From assembly GCA_011800805.1 (NCBI GenBank), contig MPNW01000200.1, positions 29,663 to 93,662 on the forward strand: 64,000 nt of DNA, given 5' to 3'. Made by a program: the position numbers and the translations under genes. The notes beneath the pieces were generated by a model. It made no database searches. It was not told the origin of the DNA and saw nothing but the letters and a program-made list of their open reading frames with translations. Origin of the DNA: Hirudo medicinalis. Taxonomy: Eukaryota > Annelida > Clitellata > Hirudinida > Hirudinidae. Shown piece by piece: positions 34,602-49,600 of this stretch. How positions within the stretch are numbered: position 1 is the first letter of the stretch; each line of letters opens with the position of its first letter.

Positions 34602-37600
34602 GTCAGTAGAGGGAAATTTGTTTCATTGTTAAACATTTACATATTGACGCAGGACATTCATAAACTTAAACGAGGCAATACATTCAGATTCGTTGGAACT
34701 ATTTAAAATAGGACTATCGAAATTTGGATATTGAATTAAAAAGGAGTGGTTTATCACACAGACATTAGTCTTTTTAAACCGATATAAATTATTGTTAAGT
34801 TATGTTATGTTACGTTACGTTACGTTACGTTACGTTACGTTATGTTATGTTACGTTATGTTATGATGCTGCATGAATTAGTTATGAATGAGTTAAACCTA
34901 ACTCTTTAAGTAACATTTATGAGCTCATTACAAGGTGTAGTTGCTTGAATTTTTAATCTGCACGAGGGATGTACTAGGTGATGACGTTCTTAAATAAATG
35001 TTCATTTTTGGAGGCCACATCAGTCCATTTCATTGATTGCATTTTTGTGTCCTTTGCGCCAATGTTTTGCTTTGCTAGGCTCTATATAGTGCAAACCTAG
35101 ATACATCTGGCCTATTTTGTAATATTCATTAAGATGATGATGAAGATGACGACGACGATGATGATGATAATAATGATAATGAAGTTGCTTTAATATTGTA
35201 CTTCATGTTACCTTTCATCTCATTAAATGTAATGTTTTATGTAAATGTTACATGAAAAATTGTTGCTTGGATAGAGACATTTTTCCATCTCCCTATGCAT
35301 TATTTGAATAATATACAATATGTTATATATTATATTTTGTCAAATTATAATAATATTATTCCTATGTGTATAAGTTTGTAATATGTTTTGTTGGGTCTTT
35401 CACATTAAACTCGACTTCAAGAGCAACAAAACTCAACTTTATTTTGACAACTATTTGATACCAGACAACTCGACAATTACCAACTCAAACGTCCTAAAAA
35501 CTCTGAAAACAACCCCTTGCATGCAATACCAGTCTTTTCCAGTAGTGTACTGCACATCACAATATATTTTAAATAACCATTGTAATATTATTGTATGATA
35601 ATGAAGTGAAAAACCTCATGTGTGTTTGTTATTTAAAAAAATATTTATTACAAACTCTATCACAAGGCAAGGTCTTACAAAAATATGGAAATCTAAAAAT
35701 GCTTGTATGTGATTAAATGTTTACCATCTGTTCTATTATGTTCTATTACTTTCCAATCCTCCAATTGTTTCCTGTAGAATGTTCAAAACTAAGTAGTTTC
35801 AATGAGTCAACATGACTAAAAATGATAAAAATTGCTTTCAAAAGTTGTTTTATTTAATCTAAGAAAGAACTTATAACTTGTAATCTTGTATCTCTAAAAC
35901 TAAAACAGCGTTGTTTTCTAAAACTAAAACTGCAACATTATTAAAACCTTTCATATTTAGGATTCATGCAATGGACAGAGATTGTGGGATCAATGGTGAG
36001 ATCACATATTCAATTGAAGGGTCAAATTATTTCTCCATTCATCCAATCAATGGGGAGATTCGAGTGGCACTTAACCTTGATCGAGAATTTAAAGATAAAC
36101 ATGAATTCAAGGTCGTTGCTAAGGACTCTTCCAACGATAATCCCTTTTCGTCTGAAGTGGCAGTGGTGGTGGTGGTGATGGATGTCAATGATAACAAACC
36201 ACAATTTCTTAAGGAGATGTTTAAGTTTCAGGTATTCCTAGTTTTGCCTTCAAATAAATTTCAACTATCACCATTCGTTAGTTTCTATTGATTTGCTCCT
36301 GTTTTATCATTTAAGCAATTAATTAAACAATATGTTTTCAGTAACTTAATGTCAGCATTGTCTAAATTTTGTTGCATCACAATTTATTTTCAATATTAGA
36401 ATTATTGTTATCAGATTCTCGAAGATTTACCATTGGGCTCAGTTGTTGGGGTGATTCATGCCAATGACCCAGATGAAGGTAATGGAGGAAAGATCTTATA
36501 CCAATTACTTGACACACTGAGCTCTCCTACGGAAGATGTCATGACTTCTCATCCATTTTCCATTGATTCCACTTCTGGAGCCATAATCCTTGATGGAAAT
36601 TTACTGAATGGTCATATTTATAATATTAGGGCAAAGGTCACCGATAAAGGTCGACCACCACTTTCTTCAGATGAAGGATTGGTACAAATCTGGATTGTTC
36701 CAATAAATCGGAACCATCACGAACCGGTGTTCAAAGATTTTGTCAGGGAATGCTCAGTGAGAGAGAATCAACCTGCTGGGAGCAGCGTTGTGCAACTTCA
36801 AGCTTTTGATCAGGATAGCTTGAACTCCTTGTCACCCCAAGCAAACTACAAAGTAGAATATTCCGTTCGATCAGGAACTGGTCTGGGATTCTTTATTATT
36901 GACTCAAGAGGTTGGAAATGACATGTTAATTATGAAATATGCAATTATTTCTTACATATTCATGCTTACTTATTTTGTGGGTCTTACTGATTAATGTATA
37001 TGGATATGTCTGAATATGTATGTACTTTTTACAAACTTTAATTTGTTTTATTTTATACATTTTGTCTCTGTTTTATTACTACTTTTATTTTGATTCAGCT
37101 GTGATAGTCACGGATCGTGTGTTATAGTGCCGTTACATCCAACTTACAAAATCCAACAAATAAAAAAATTTGAATCGCATTTTTTCACTTGTTGAATCAC
37201 AAACTTTTATTTGATCCTTGAATGCTGTTATGCAGTTGCTGGTTACTTCAGTCGATTTCATATAATTCGAATATGCAGATATTATTCAGGTCAACAAATA
37301 AGGAGTGACAGCAATATATCAATGTCGCAATGCCATCTGCCTGACCTTTGTACGTTATTATGTGCAGCCAACCATAGACCGATGGGGAAGGTGATAGGTG
37401 AATGAATGAAGGGAAGAAGACTAATTATGGCAGCTATGTTTAAGAGACCAATTTAATAAAGGAGTGAGTCATTTAATAAGATCTAAAAGTTAAAAGGGAC
37501 ATCATTTCAGCTTTTCCAAATGGGTAAACCCTAGCTTAACCTGAGATGTCCTTTTTTGCTTCTGACCAAAAGTCAGTTCCCTGAAAAGCTTCCCATTTAT

Positions 37601-40600
37601 TTCAAATTCCATTTAACTGCTTGTGATGGAATTCTTAAGAATTATAGAACCTAGTTACCAGCTATGAAATCATCAAACAACTAGGATTCATCAGAGCTCC
37701 ATCAATAAGTCACACAATGGTCCCAAAAATGGATCAAATACATCGGTCTTGACTTAGGATCAAATGATTTCTTTGAATAGTATTAACAAATTAATACTTT
37801 GTTTCTTTGAAATTGGGATAGATAAACCAACAAAAATGATGCTTAAATAAAACATAAGGAAGGGGGAGAAATTGTATTAACATCCAGTTCATCGCAGAAG
37901 TATGGTGATAAGGAAGAAAAATCCAAACTAAAAAATAAAGCTATGAAGAACAGAAAGATTAGTGAATAAAAGTCTTGTTGATAAATGGACAGGTGATTAA
38001 ATGCTTGGGTAACAGGTGAACTTTATTTGATCGGAATCAAGTGCTTTAAAAGTGATGCATAAACATTGTCCAACTCTGATATATTTCTGACATATTTTCG
38101 ATATTTTGTGGCAAGAAATTGATTTTCACATGGAAGGAAGGTGAATTTCATACTCAATGTGGTTTTTTATTAAACAGAGTCCAATAATTTGGAATCCTTA
38201 TTTTATCCAAAACATTACTACAAAAACAACACATTTGCAAAATGTCATTTTGCTCGTTCATTTTCATTGAGCTACTTAGCACTTGTACATGTCCCTTCAT
38301 TGGAGTATTTTGTGTGTGCTTGGATAGTAATAGTGCTCAGCATTCATAATAACAATTTCAAGGGGCATTTTGTTGCTTGAGAGCAAAACGTATAATTCCC
38401 ATGTCACTCAAATGTTTCCCACATCTCAAAATATACTTGAACCTGGTGAGCAGATAACCAGGACTTCATATAAATTTACTCAGTTATTTTCATTGTTTTG
38501 AATTTTGAGAGGCCATGAAATGCTGATGAATCCATAATTAAGTTTATTGTAATATGAACACCTTAAGTGCATTACATTTATTCTGAGCTATTTTAATGCC
38601 AAGCATGTGACAAAAGTACCAACCAATAGTAATGTCCTTATGAAGTGAAAAAATTAAAACCTCAAATTAGATTTAATCAGCAGAAGTAGTCTTATGTTTT
38701 ACATGCTTCAGAGTAATATTTTTAGTAGAGGTTATGATAAGCTTTACAAATTATCTATGAATTATCTATTATCAGAACTAGGGAGATAAACTTTAATGTA
38801 GTATTGGAGTTGATTGAACAATGATTTTGTTTCAGAAGTGATTTGATACCTCATTGTTCATGTCTCTTCATCATCATCTTCCCCAATCATTATTGTGAAC
38901 AAATGCTGTGTAGTTTTGCAAAACATTTCCTGTCAATCAACTTTCTAAGTTTTAGATTTAGTTTGCTAAGCCATGATTTACCTAATATTAGTGACAATTT
39001 TTGTTTGAATAGGCATTGTCCAAACCTCACAACCTTTGGACAGAGAGTTGGCCTCCAGTTACTGGCTGACCATCTATGCTCAGGATTCTGCTATTCCATC
39101 CAAGGGTTCTTCCATGCACCTGTTTATTAGAGTTCTTGATGAAAATGACAACCATCCTCTCTTTCGTCAGCCTGTTTATCGGTTCTCTGTGGCTGAGAAC
39201 AGGTGAGCCGTTCCTATGCGCATCAGAATTGATATCTTTAATCTGTCAACAATAAGAATAATAACATTTCCATAATGTCTAAATGTTATGAATCAGAAAG
39301 ATTTCTATTGTTCTATCATGAATAAGTAACTTTTTATAATATTTGTAAAATCAATCTTTTCAGCCCTCCAAGAACCTGGGTTGGCCAAGTCGAAGCCTTT
39401 GATGCTGATCTTCCTTCAAAAATGGGCTTAACATTTCACCTTCTGGACAAGTCAAGCAAGTTCACTATTGACAAAAAAACAGGTTTTAGTTTTAATCGTT
39501 TACATCGCTCCTAGATCATTCATTGTTGATCCATTTGTACTCCTTCAAACATTTTCTAAGAATTTACTGTTGCTTCAATGCCTTTGGTGTGACTTTCTTT
39601 TTTGTGCGAATTTATCCCGCTGATTGTTCATTTTTTTTGTTTTATTTCATTTTTATTTTCATTTTATTATCCCTAAGACAATGAAAATTCGTTTACTTCT
39701 GCATACCTGTTTCATTTCTGAAATCAGGCCATCCAATCACCTGGATAAATTTACCTCAGTACCAACCTTTTGGGTTGAGTGGATTTATTTTGTTTTTCTA
39801 AATATGCTTATTGTTTGCTTTTTAATCCAAATAAATAGAAAAATAATATGTTAATAATATGTTGTTTAAGTGACATAGATAATAAAATGATGGTCTAATA
39901 TTGCAATGCAGGTGTGGTCAGGACAACAGCTGAGCACCTGGACAGAGAAATGAAGGCAGAACACAGAATTGAGGTACACATTTATAAATAAATCTATGCT
40001 TATATTGTTGGAGAAGATGAAATAATTTGATTGTTGGAAGTTTTGTGATGATTCATTATTGGGGATGAGGTTTTTTTGGGATACCAGTAAATGTTTTGAT
40101 GTACAACTCTAGTTATGTTTCTTTAATTTGGACAATAGAAGTAATTCACTGTGAATTATTAATATTTCATTTTGAATCTCATTGTTTAGGTTTTAGCAAA
40201 GGACAACAGTGAAGATCAATCACTTTCATCTACCACTCTAATCATCATTACCATAACCGATCAGAATGACTGCCCACCGAGGTTCTTTGACTCACCACAC
40301 CTTGAAATCTTTCTTCCTGTCCTTTCTTCAGCAGATTCTACCCACCATCATAGGCATCATTACCAAGGCCATCACATTCCTCGAACACTGTATGAAGGAC
40401 TGCTCGTCGTGCAGGCTTACGATATGGATAGTGGCCTCAATGGCAATGTGGAATATTCACTTGACATCCACCCCGATGACAGTCCCATGTATAGGGATGA
40501 GGATGATGATCTTAATGGGGTTGGGTCTCCCAATTTTCCACCATTCCAACTTTTAAGAATCCATCCGAAATCCGGAAGTCTTAAAGTCTTGAGGACTCTA

Positions 40601-43600
40601 AAGAATGACGAAAGAATCTACGCTCAGGTTAGTTTCAAAAGTTGCGGGATAATTATTATTTTTTTAGGTTATGGATTGATTAGATGAATAAATTATTCAC
40701 TGCTTCAACTTCGGAATATTGCAATATTATGTATCTAATGAAACAAGAACATGTTGTATTAATATCGCCTACTAGATACAATAAGTTAATAAAACTTTAA
40801 AAGGTCAAAGCAAAGGATAAAGGTGAACCAAGTCTCCATTCAGCTATTAAAATCACCATTCGTGGGGTGGATATCAAAGATAGCAGAGGTCATGGGTCAT
40901 TGAGGTTCATTGATGACTCCTGTGGCAAGGTTCACATTCTTGAGGACAGTCCACCTTTTGACATGGTTTGTCTGGCTGTTGCCAAATATGTAGGAGGAGG
41001 TGATATTGGAGGGGAAAGTGGCCATATTTGGTACTACATTTCAGGTTCATATTTTATGCATTCACTTACTCAATCATCCATTCTGCCATGATTTTAACTT
41101 CTTCAGCTGGAAATGATGCTGGAAATTTTGGTATAAACTGGAAAGTTGGAAGCCTCAGACTTCTCAAGAAGTTGGTTTGGACATCAGCACACACATTGAA
41201 TCTCACCATTACAGCTACTGATGGTTTCACTGTTGTAAACATGATGGTAATGCTTATAAGTGATATTCAAATGATGATAAAGTTAACAATAATAAACTCG
41301 AAAATAGTAATAATGTTGATGATGATTTTTAGCTAAGGCTTTTGTGATTTGTTGAAAAATGTGTGGTCTTTAATGAATATTGTTGTGAAATTCAATTATT
41401 TTGCAAGTCTTAGGCTGGAAATGGAATCACAAAAAATTGTTAAAAATTGTGCATTAAAAGTTTTTGTATTTTTTTAGAATAACTAAAAAAATGTGAACTA
41501 ATGTTATGTTAATCATGTTTTTATAGTCCCTAATTCACATTGTGGATAGTAACAACCATGATCCAAAATTTGAAAATTCAAAGTACCACTTCAACATCAC
41601 CTGGAGTTCTGAGTTGAATCAGAACTTCAGTAAAAGCATCAAAATAGGTGAAGTGAAGGCAACAGATGAGGATGACTATGATGATGGCAGATTATTCTAT
41701 GGAATTTTAGGTTTAACTCATTCACACGACCACAACTTATTTTCTATTGATCCCGATTCAGGTTCGGCAATTTCCAACAATTGTCCTCAATTAATGTCCG
41801 TTTTTTATGTTCCTTAAATTTAATTACTATTAATTTACAAGATTATTTATTTTTTTATAAATCATTTGGACATTTGATATTTACAAAGTCTTTATAAGGG
41901 AAAATGGTTGCGCAAGATATTAATTGTAGGAATTGTTATTTGAAATTCTCTAATTATCAATAATCATTTAATGCAATGAGGTATTCATCATTCTTAAAGG
42001 TTCAATATCTCTAAATCTGGAGCCAAATCACAATGTGGTTCATGGATGTCATACATTTACTGTTGAGGCCAAAAATAGACCTTCAACTCTACGACCTATC
42101 AGACAGGATTATGCCCATGTCATGGTGTGCCTCATTAACAATGACCTTGTCAACAGGGCCCCTGAGTTTACTAGTAACAAGTACTATGGTGAAGTTGGAT
42201 GGTGGAAAGGTGTGGGTGATGAGGTTTTGAAAGTGAAGGCAGTGGACGAAGGTCTAGGTTTGAATGGGAAAGTCCGGTACAGCTTGGTTTCAGGTTTGTA
42301 ATTTGCATTTGTTATCAACATTCTTTGAAGTTAATATAAATTTTATCAATATGTATAGTAATTTTGACAATAATGTGAATTAAGATCATGTTGAAAATAT
42401 TAATGAGGAAGTTAATTTCAATTTCTGAAGGCAATGAGTACAAGCTATTTTCTCTGGATTCGTACACTGGTTCTCTTAGTCTCTTTTCTCCAATTTCTCA
42501 GCGTCATGTTACACCTCTCCAAGCTTTACTTAAAGATGGTTTCATTACAATGAGAGTAAAGGCTACAGATTTTGGAAGTCCAAAACTTTCTTCGTTTTGT
42601 TTGGTTCAGATCAAACTCTCGAACTTCTTAGAATCTCATGATTTAAAATTTGATGTCCGTGCTCCAGAATTTGAAATCTCAGAAAATGTAAGGCTAGGTT
42701 CATATGTCGGACACTTGACTAATACTCCTTCTGGAATCGGTGTTTTATATTCTTTGGAATGTGTTGCTGAATATGATGATAATTATATTGAGAGGACTAA
42801 TCATGTGATTTCATACCAATTACCCAATGATGATGATGACGATGATCATGATAAAAATAATGACGAGTGCATGTTTGCAATTGACACTTTCTCTGGAGTT
42901 CTGACAACCTTGAAGTCATTGGACAGAGAGGTCAAAGATCGACACTTCCTTAAGGTAACTGCTTCAGTGATTGGTAGTCAAGCCTCGTTCAATTTGTTGC
43001 CGTCATCTTTGCAAGGCAAGATTCAAACTTTGGCCGTCATTAAAGTTAAGGATGAAAATGATGTTAGACCTCAATTTCGTCATTCTGTTTATAATGGTTG
43101 GCTCAGTGAATCATCTAAGCCAAGTCAGTACATCCTTCTGAATGTTAAGGGAAGAAGGGCAAATCAACCGATTCTGTTTGAGGCAGTAGATCTTGATATG
43201 GGGAAAAATGCTGTGATTGGATTCAGAATTGTTGAAGGCTGGGCTAACAAGTTGTTTGAGATCATTTCATCAGAGTCATCAATCAAAAGCAAGACACTAT
43301 TGGACCGGGAAGCCATCTTAATGTTTCAATATATTTATGGAGGTGGTATTGACAGCTTTGAGCCAGATGAATTTGACAATCTGAAAAGTTCCGACTCAAT
43401 AATGTCCTATTGTGCCAAAGGAATTAACAATAAATCAACCCAATCACTCCTGTTAGATAAACCGACAGGTTCAACTGTTCCTTGTCATAACTCACATCTG
43501 CCCATTAATTGGCCCAGTTATGCCAAACTGAAGTTCCATGTTGAATCATTTGATTATGGTGTGCCCCAGTTGTCGTCTCTGGCAGAGGTCGTGATTGAAG

Positions 43601-46600
43601 TTCATGATATCAATGACTCACCTCCTCAATTTTTTGGGGGATCTCATGATGAGGTTATTATTTGGCCACCACTGGTTCCAGGGTTTAGAGTCTTCAAAGT
43701 AAAAGCATTTGACCTTGACTTCAAAGGTTCAAAGTTGAAATACAATTTGGATGCTGATGCAATGCATCCTCTGGACATGAAGTACTTCCACTTGGATGAA
43801 TCAACAGGATGGCTGTCAGTAACTAATGAATTATGTGATGATCATGCCTTTTGTTTGCTTGAAGAAACTGAATTTTTGGGGTATAACAATCTCAAGTGGA
43901 TTAAAATGGATGAGGAAAGACACCACAACTTTACATTTGCACTTAAGGTGAAGGTCACTGATGGAAGATTTCAATCAAGCATGGCAATAGTGATTAAAAT
44001 TATTGACCCTGGTTTCATCCCTACAACCATGACCAAAGTTTTGAAGGATTATGATAGATTCCAATATAGAGATCTCATCTATAAGGCTGAGGTTTTAGAA
44101 AACACCAGAGAGATACAACTTCTCACCAGGCTGAAAATTGTGTCTGAATCTCTGACCTTTTCCTTGCTCAACCATGATGACCTTTTTACGGTTTATTCTC
44201 ACTCTGGCATTGTTGAAACCAAGGGCGACCTTGCCTTTGATAGAGAGGCTACAGATAAATATGATATTCTTATTGATGCCAAGGATCATTTACTTGCTCA
44301 TGTGACCAGATGCTTAGTGAAAGTCAAAGTGAAAGATGTTAACGATAACACTCCAATGTTTTTTGGTCTACCTTATATTGTGGTTGTTGATGTCAATACA
44401 TCCGTAGGAGCTGTCTTGTTTCAGCCAATTGTCAAAGACTTTGATTTAGGATCAAATTCTGAGCTGAGTTTCTCTCTAGTTCATGGAAATGCAAGCATCT
44501 TTGTGGTGGATAAGACATCAGGGCAAATTCTGTTGAATGGCCAAGTGGTTAATCTCATTGGCCAGAAGTTTTCTATTACGATCAAGGCTGAAGATGGTGG
44601 AGTTCCATCACTCTCGAGCGAGGCAGAAGTAACTTTCTATTTCAAAGGGGATACTCACCCATATTTCAATCCTCCAGTTATGGAGATGTCTGTCAACATG
44701 GATCATCCACCATTTATTGGATTTGCATATGTTACTGCCAATTCATATAAAGGAGCAAGAATTGTGTACACCATTGATGATGAGGATGGTGGTGTTGATG
44801 GTAGAAATGGGAGTATACCCCAACTTCAATATTTTGATGTGAACCTTGATTCTGGATCTCTCTTGCTCTTACGAGATATTAGTCTCATGATGGGTCAATC
44901 AATTTCTCTTGTTGTTAGGGCAACAGATGTTAACACAGGATTTCATGGAGATCTCAGAGCTCTAATCAGAATTGTTGGAAATATTAGAGAAGTTCCAGTG
45001 TTTGATAAGATTTCTTACAAAATTTTTGTTACTCCATTTCTTCAAGAAGGCCAAGTGATTTTGGAACCGAATTTCACTAATCGTCGAGTTGGTGGTTCCA
45101 ACCTTGAGTTTAAATTGACTCCATCTCAGTACAGACCGAGGTTTTCATACAACGGACGCAGCAGCGTCTCTGTTGATTTTAAGAAAATAATTACAATTGA
45201 TCAAAAAATTGGATTAATCAAAGTTGGGAAAGTCATGGACTTCAAGCAACTGTGTTCAGCTGGTTGGTAAAATCATTTGTTAAAATTATCATGTTGGTCA
45301 TATATTTATGATTGCTTGGATTCATTCGTATTTTCATTTAAATGCTCTTTAAAATGTATACATCAAGTTCAATTCATTTTTATCAATCCCAGGTCATGCA
45401 GACTTCATAATTTCTGCACACGACTCTTCCGATTCCACCTTAACGTCATCTGCTGCCATCACAATTCTTCCCTTCAATGGTGGCAGTTTCAAGATTTATT
45501 TTAATTCCAAAATATATGAAACAAAATTGAAAATCCCATCATTGAGATCAAATGAAAATATCACCAAATTGAAATCTTTGGAAACTTCCATAATGAAGGT
45601 TTCTGCTTCTGTACTTGGGAATTGTGACTGTATTGAAGGTAATAACTCTCAAATGGTCTTTTATTCCTTGGTTGGAGACACCTCTAGTTATCTGCTAAAC
45701 CATAATAAACTCCTTCAATTTTCCATTGGTCGAAATACTGGAATCATCGAGGCAGCCATTGTGAGTGTCAAATCATCTTCCAAGGAGGCCACAGTGCTTC
45801 CTATCATAATTCTAAATGTCACTGCTTCCTCGATCTTTGGCTCGGTGGATTTTGCTCGTGTTCGTGTGAAAATTGAGATGGAAACTTTAGAGGGGCCGCG
45901 ATTTAGTTCTTCTTTGTATTTTTTAAACTTGAATAGTTCCTTGCCTCCTGGAAATATTGTTTTGACAACCAGATTTGTGGATCACAATTTGAGTAATGAT
46001 TTCAGGCTGCTAAACTATGAAATTGAAAGTGATGATGACAGAATTGCTAATGTTTTTCAAATTGATTCAAAAGGTTGAAACCAACTTTTTATTTTGTATC
46101 ATATAAAGTTGGCTTTTTTTTCATTAAAACTTGGACATTTTTATAGGTCAGGTTTATATGAAAGAAGGCTTGATAGGATTGCAGAGGAATCAATTTCAAT
46201 TTTATATCAAGGTCACAGACCAGAACGGTTTTACTGGAGAATCAAAGGTGAAAGTGGACATCTCAAATGATTATCATCTTCAAAAAATTCCAGCTTTCAT
46301 TCAGACTGCCTACGTTGTTAATGTAAATGTTGGGGCTTATGTTGGAACCACAGTGTTTAAGGTTTGAAATGATTCATTCAGACTTGAGGAATGCATAAGC
46401 TTGTTGTTGTTGTTATTACCACCAATGTGGTTGTTATTATTATTACCACCAATGAAGTTGTTATTATTGTTATCTATTTAATTGTAATTTTATTGAAGCA
46501 GTTTTTACAAATCTTAGATTGAAACTCCAAGTACTCCACCAGAAGCTCTAGAAATGGATCATGAAAAGATAAGGTTCAACATGCTACCAGAGAACTGTTT

Positions 46601-49600
46601 GCATGAGAATGGGGTCGAATATTTTTATTTGGTCGATGGATCATTGAGAGTTGCCAGAACTCTGACTCATTTAGGTGATTTGTTTGACTTGATAATTATC
46701 TACATCTGAGTTCACTTTTCCAATGTCAGTCCATTTATCATTCTGTCAATTCTTTGAATATTACCAAATAAAATTAATTATTTTACATTCCATTTCATGT
46801 CTTACACTATAAAAATATATTATTTATTTCAATATGCAGGAAATTATTCGTTCAAATGCTATGCAAAGGCATTCAACTCCGTCGGTCAATCAAATCCAGT
46901 GCAGATTACCATTAATGTCGTCGGCAACAATTTTGACGGTCCAACTTATGGAAGTCTTGTGTGGACAAATCAGCAACCATCTCCAACAAGAGATGCATCA
47001 AACGTTTATGACCCGCTCGAATTCGAACTCGATTATTACGTTTTCCATATTGCCGAAAATTTAGAGCCAGGTTATCATGTTGGTCGAGTTGGACTAACCA
47101 ATGGTTTTACAGAAGGACGCATAGTGTTTACCTTGAAAGGCTGGGCCCATGACAACAAGTTGGAAAATATCAATGATTTTTTCCTTTTGAACAAGGTATT
47201 TTGAATTGTGATTTCTTACTAATGATAATATGCACTTATTGTATGATAAATTTGACATTTCAGAACACAGGCATTCTCACCTCAGCAACATCATTTGACT
47301 TTGAACTGACACAAACATTTGATTTCCTTGTCATGGCTTATGATTCTTATGACAAAATGGATCCTCTTGAAGTTCAAGTTAGAGTCAACATCATCAACCT
47401 CAATGACAATGATCCCATCTTTATCAAACCTGAAGAACACAAAGTTTCCTTAAGGGAAGATGCCAATGTTGGACTGATATTGATGAAGGTAGTTATGGTT
47501 GTGCATTAAAGTGTCAATGGTTTCTGAAGATGGATGGAAAAAAATATCGAGTGTTCCAATTTTATTGAGAATTACAATCCTTTTGCTAGTCACTTGATGC
47601 AAAGACAATCAATCAAAAAAATCAATTGATTTTCCATTTTTTAAAATACAAAATGGATCCTTGCATTAATTTTGGTTTATGACAAACAGCCCTGCTTGTT
47701 CTTAAAGGTTACTAAAGCATTTATAACTGCTTATCTTTTTCTTAGCTTTCGACATTGGATCCAGATAACTCTTCCAGGCCGTTTTTGTTCATCAAACAAG
47801 GAGATCCGTGCGGAAGGTTCGACCTTTCCCCTCTCGGGGAGTTGACCCTTAAAAAGTCATTAGACAGGGAGGTAGTGCAAAAATATAAGCTGGATGTCGT
47901 GGCTTCTGACGGATGGAAGATGGCTCAAACGACAGTGGAGGTGGATGTGCTCAATGCCAATGACAACAGTCCAATCTGCAGAGATGTGAGTTGCTGTCGA
48001 TGACCTAGTTACATGACATTGAGTATATATTTATATTAACGATCAAATAATCTCTAGTTGTTTGCAACTTGTTTAATTGTTTGCAGATTCCTTACCAGAT
48101 CAGCTTGATGGAAAATGCAACGGTTGGAACCAACATTCTTCAGATTAATGTAACAGATCTTGATGATGATGCTGGCAATAAATCATCTCTGACCCATGTT
48201 ATTGAGCCAATGAAAAATGTGGAACATAGAGACAACTACATCCACGACTCCACAGACCTGTTTTCCGTCGACAGGGTCACAGGTTAATTGCTGCCTATTA
48301 TATTCATGATTATCTTCTTAATATTGCTTGGCTAACATTGATTCATTAAAAACTTTTGATTTATTACACAGGTAAATAACAAATAGAATGAATGCCTAAA
48401 TTTGATTGGCTCAATCAAATAAAAATCACTTTAAATGATTGCAAGCATTGTTTCATTGTTTTATTTATAGGCATTATTTCTCTAAAAGGAAGTCTTGATA
48501 GAGAAACAAACCCCAAACATGATTTCTGGGTTAGGTCATCAGACCAAGGAGGACATTTTTGTAGGTCAAAGGTTGAGGTGACGGTTGAAGATGTAGATGA
48601 TAATCCACCAAGATTTTTGAAACCCCACTATGAAGGAAAAGTTGAAGAAAATGGGCGTTTTGGAGTTGCAGTGATGAAGGTTGGAGGAAATTGTAGCTGT
48701 AAACAACCATTTCTTTAATAACAAGAACATATTACAAGCAAAACTTATTAAACAATTAAATTATGTTAATTTGCAACATTAAATATTGAAGTGAATAAAT
48801 AAGGAGAGATTATTCATGTTTCAATAGGTTATAGCATTTGATCCAGATGAGGAAAGAAATGCTTTATTCCATTATTACTTGACTGATCATCAGCTACCAT
48901 CACGAAGGCCATCTTCCTCTTCATCCTCCTCATCATTGTTGAGCATCTTTTCATCATCCTCATTGTATTTCAGCATCCATCAACAAACTGGTCTTATAAC
49001 AACCAAAATGTCCTTTGACAGAGAAAAGCAGAATTTGTACAATTTAACTGCTTTTGTTGTTTCTGTGGTGAGACATTCTTCAAAATCATCATGGACTACC
49101 ATTCCATGTGACCACTAAACTAGAAAGTCATTAATTAATTTCAGACATCCTATGAGCAACCAGAAGAAATATCGTCTGTTCGTCAGTGGTCGTCTGCCAA
49201 CATCAGCATCACCATCTCTGATGTGAACGACAATCCACCAGTTTTCACCCACTCCATATACACATTCACAGTTTCTGAAAATACCACTGTTGGAACTACC
49301 ATTGGCCTGGTTAAGGCTGTCAGCATTGATGAAGGACTCAATGCTCTTGTGACCTACGCCATTTTGAACTTCGACCCTGAAGAAGCTATGGAAAAATATC
49401 TCGACCTCCCAGAATATGGTGAAGGTTCATGTGGAAGCAAGCAGTGTAGAAATGGGATTATTACAGTTGACTCAAGGACAGGTGGAGTTTTATTCTAACA
49501 AATTTGTAAGTGTTGTTTTTATCATTACTGTTATTATAAAGGTCATTTGACACTAAGAAACTCATTGGACTATGAGAAAGTGAAGATCTATCATTTCATG

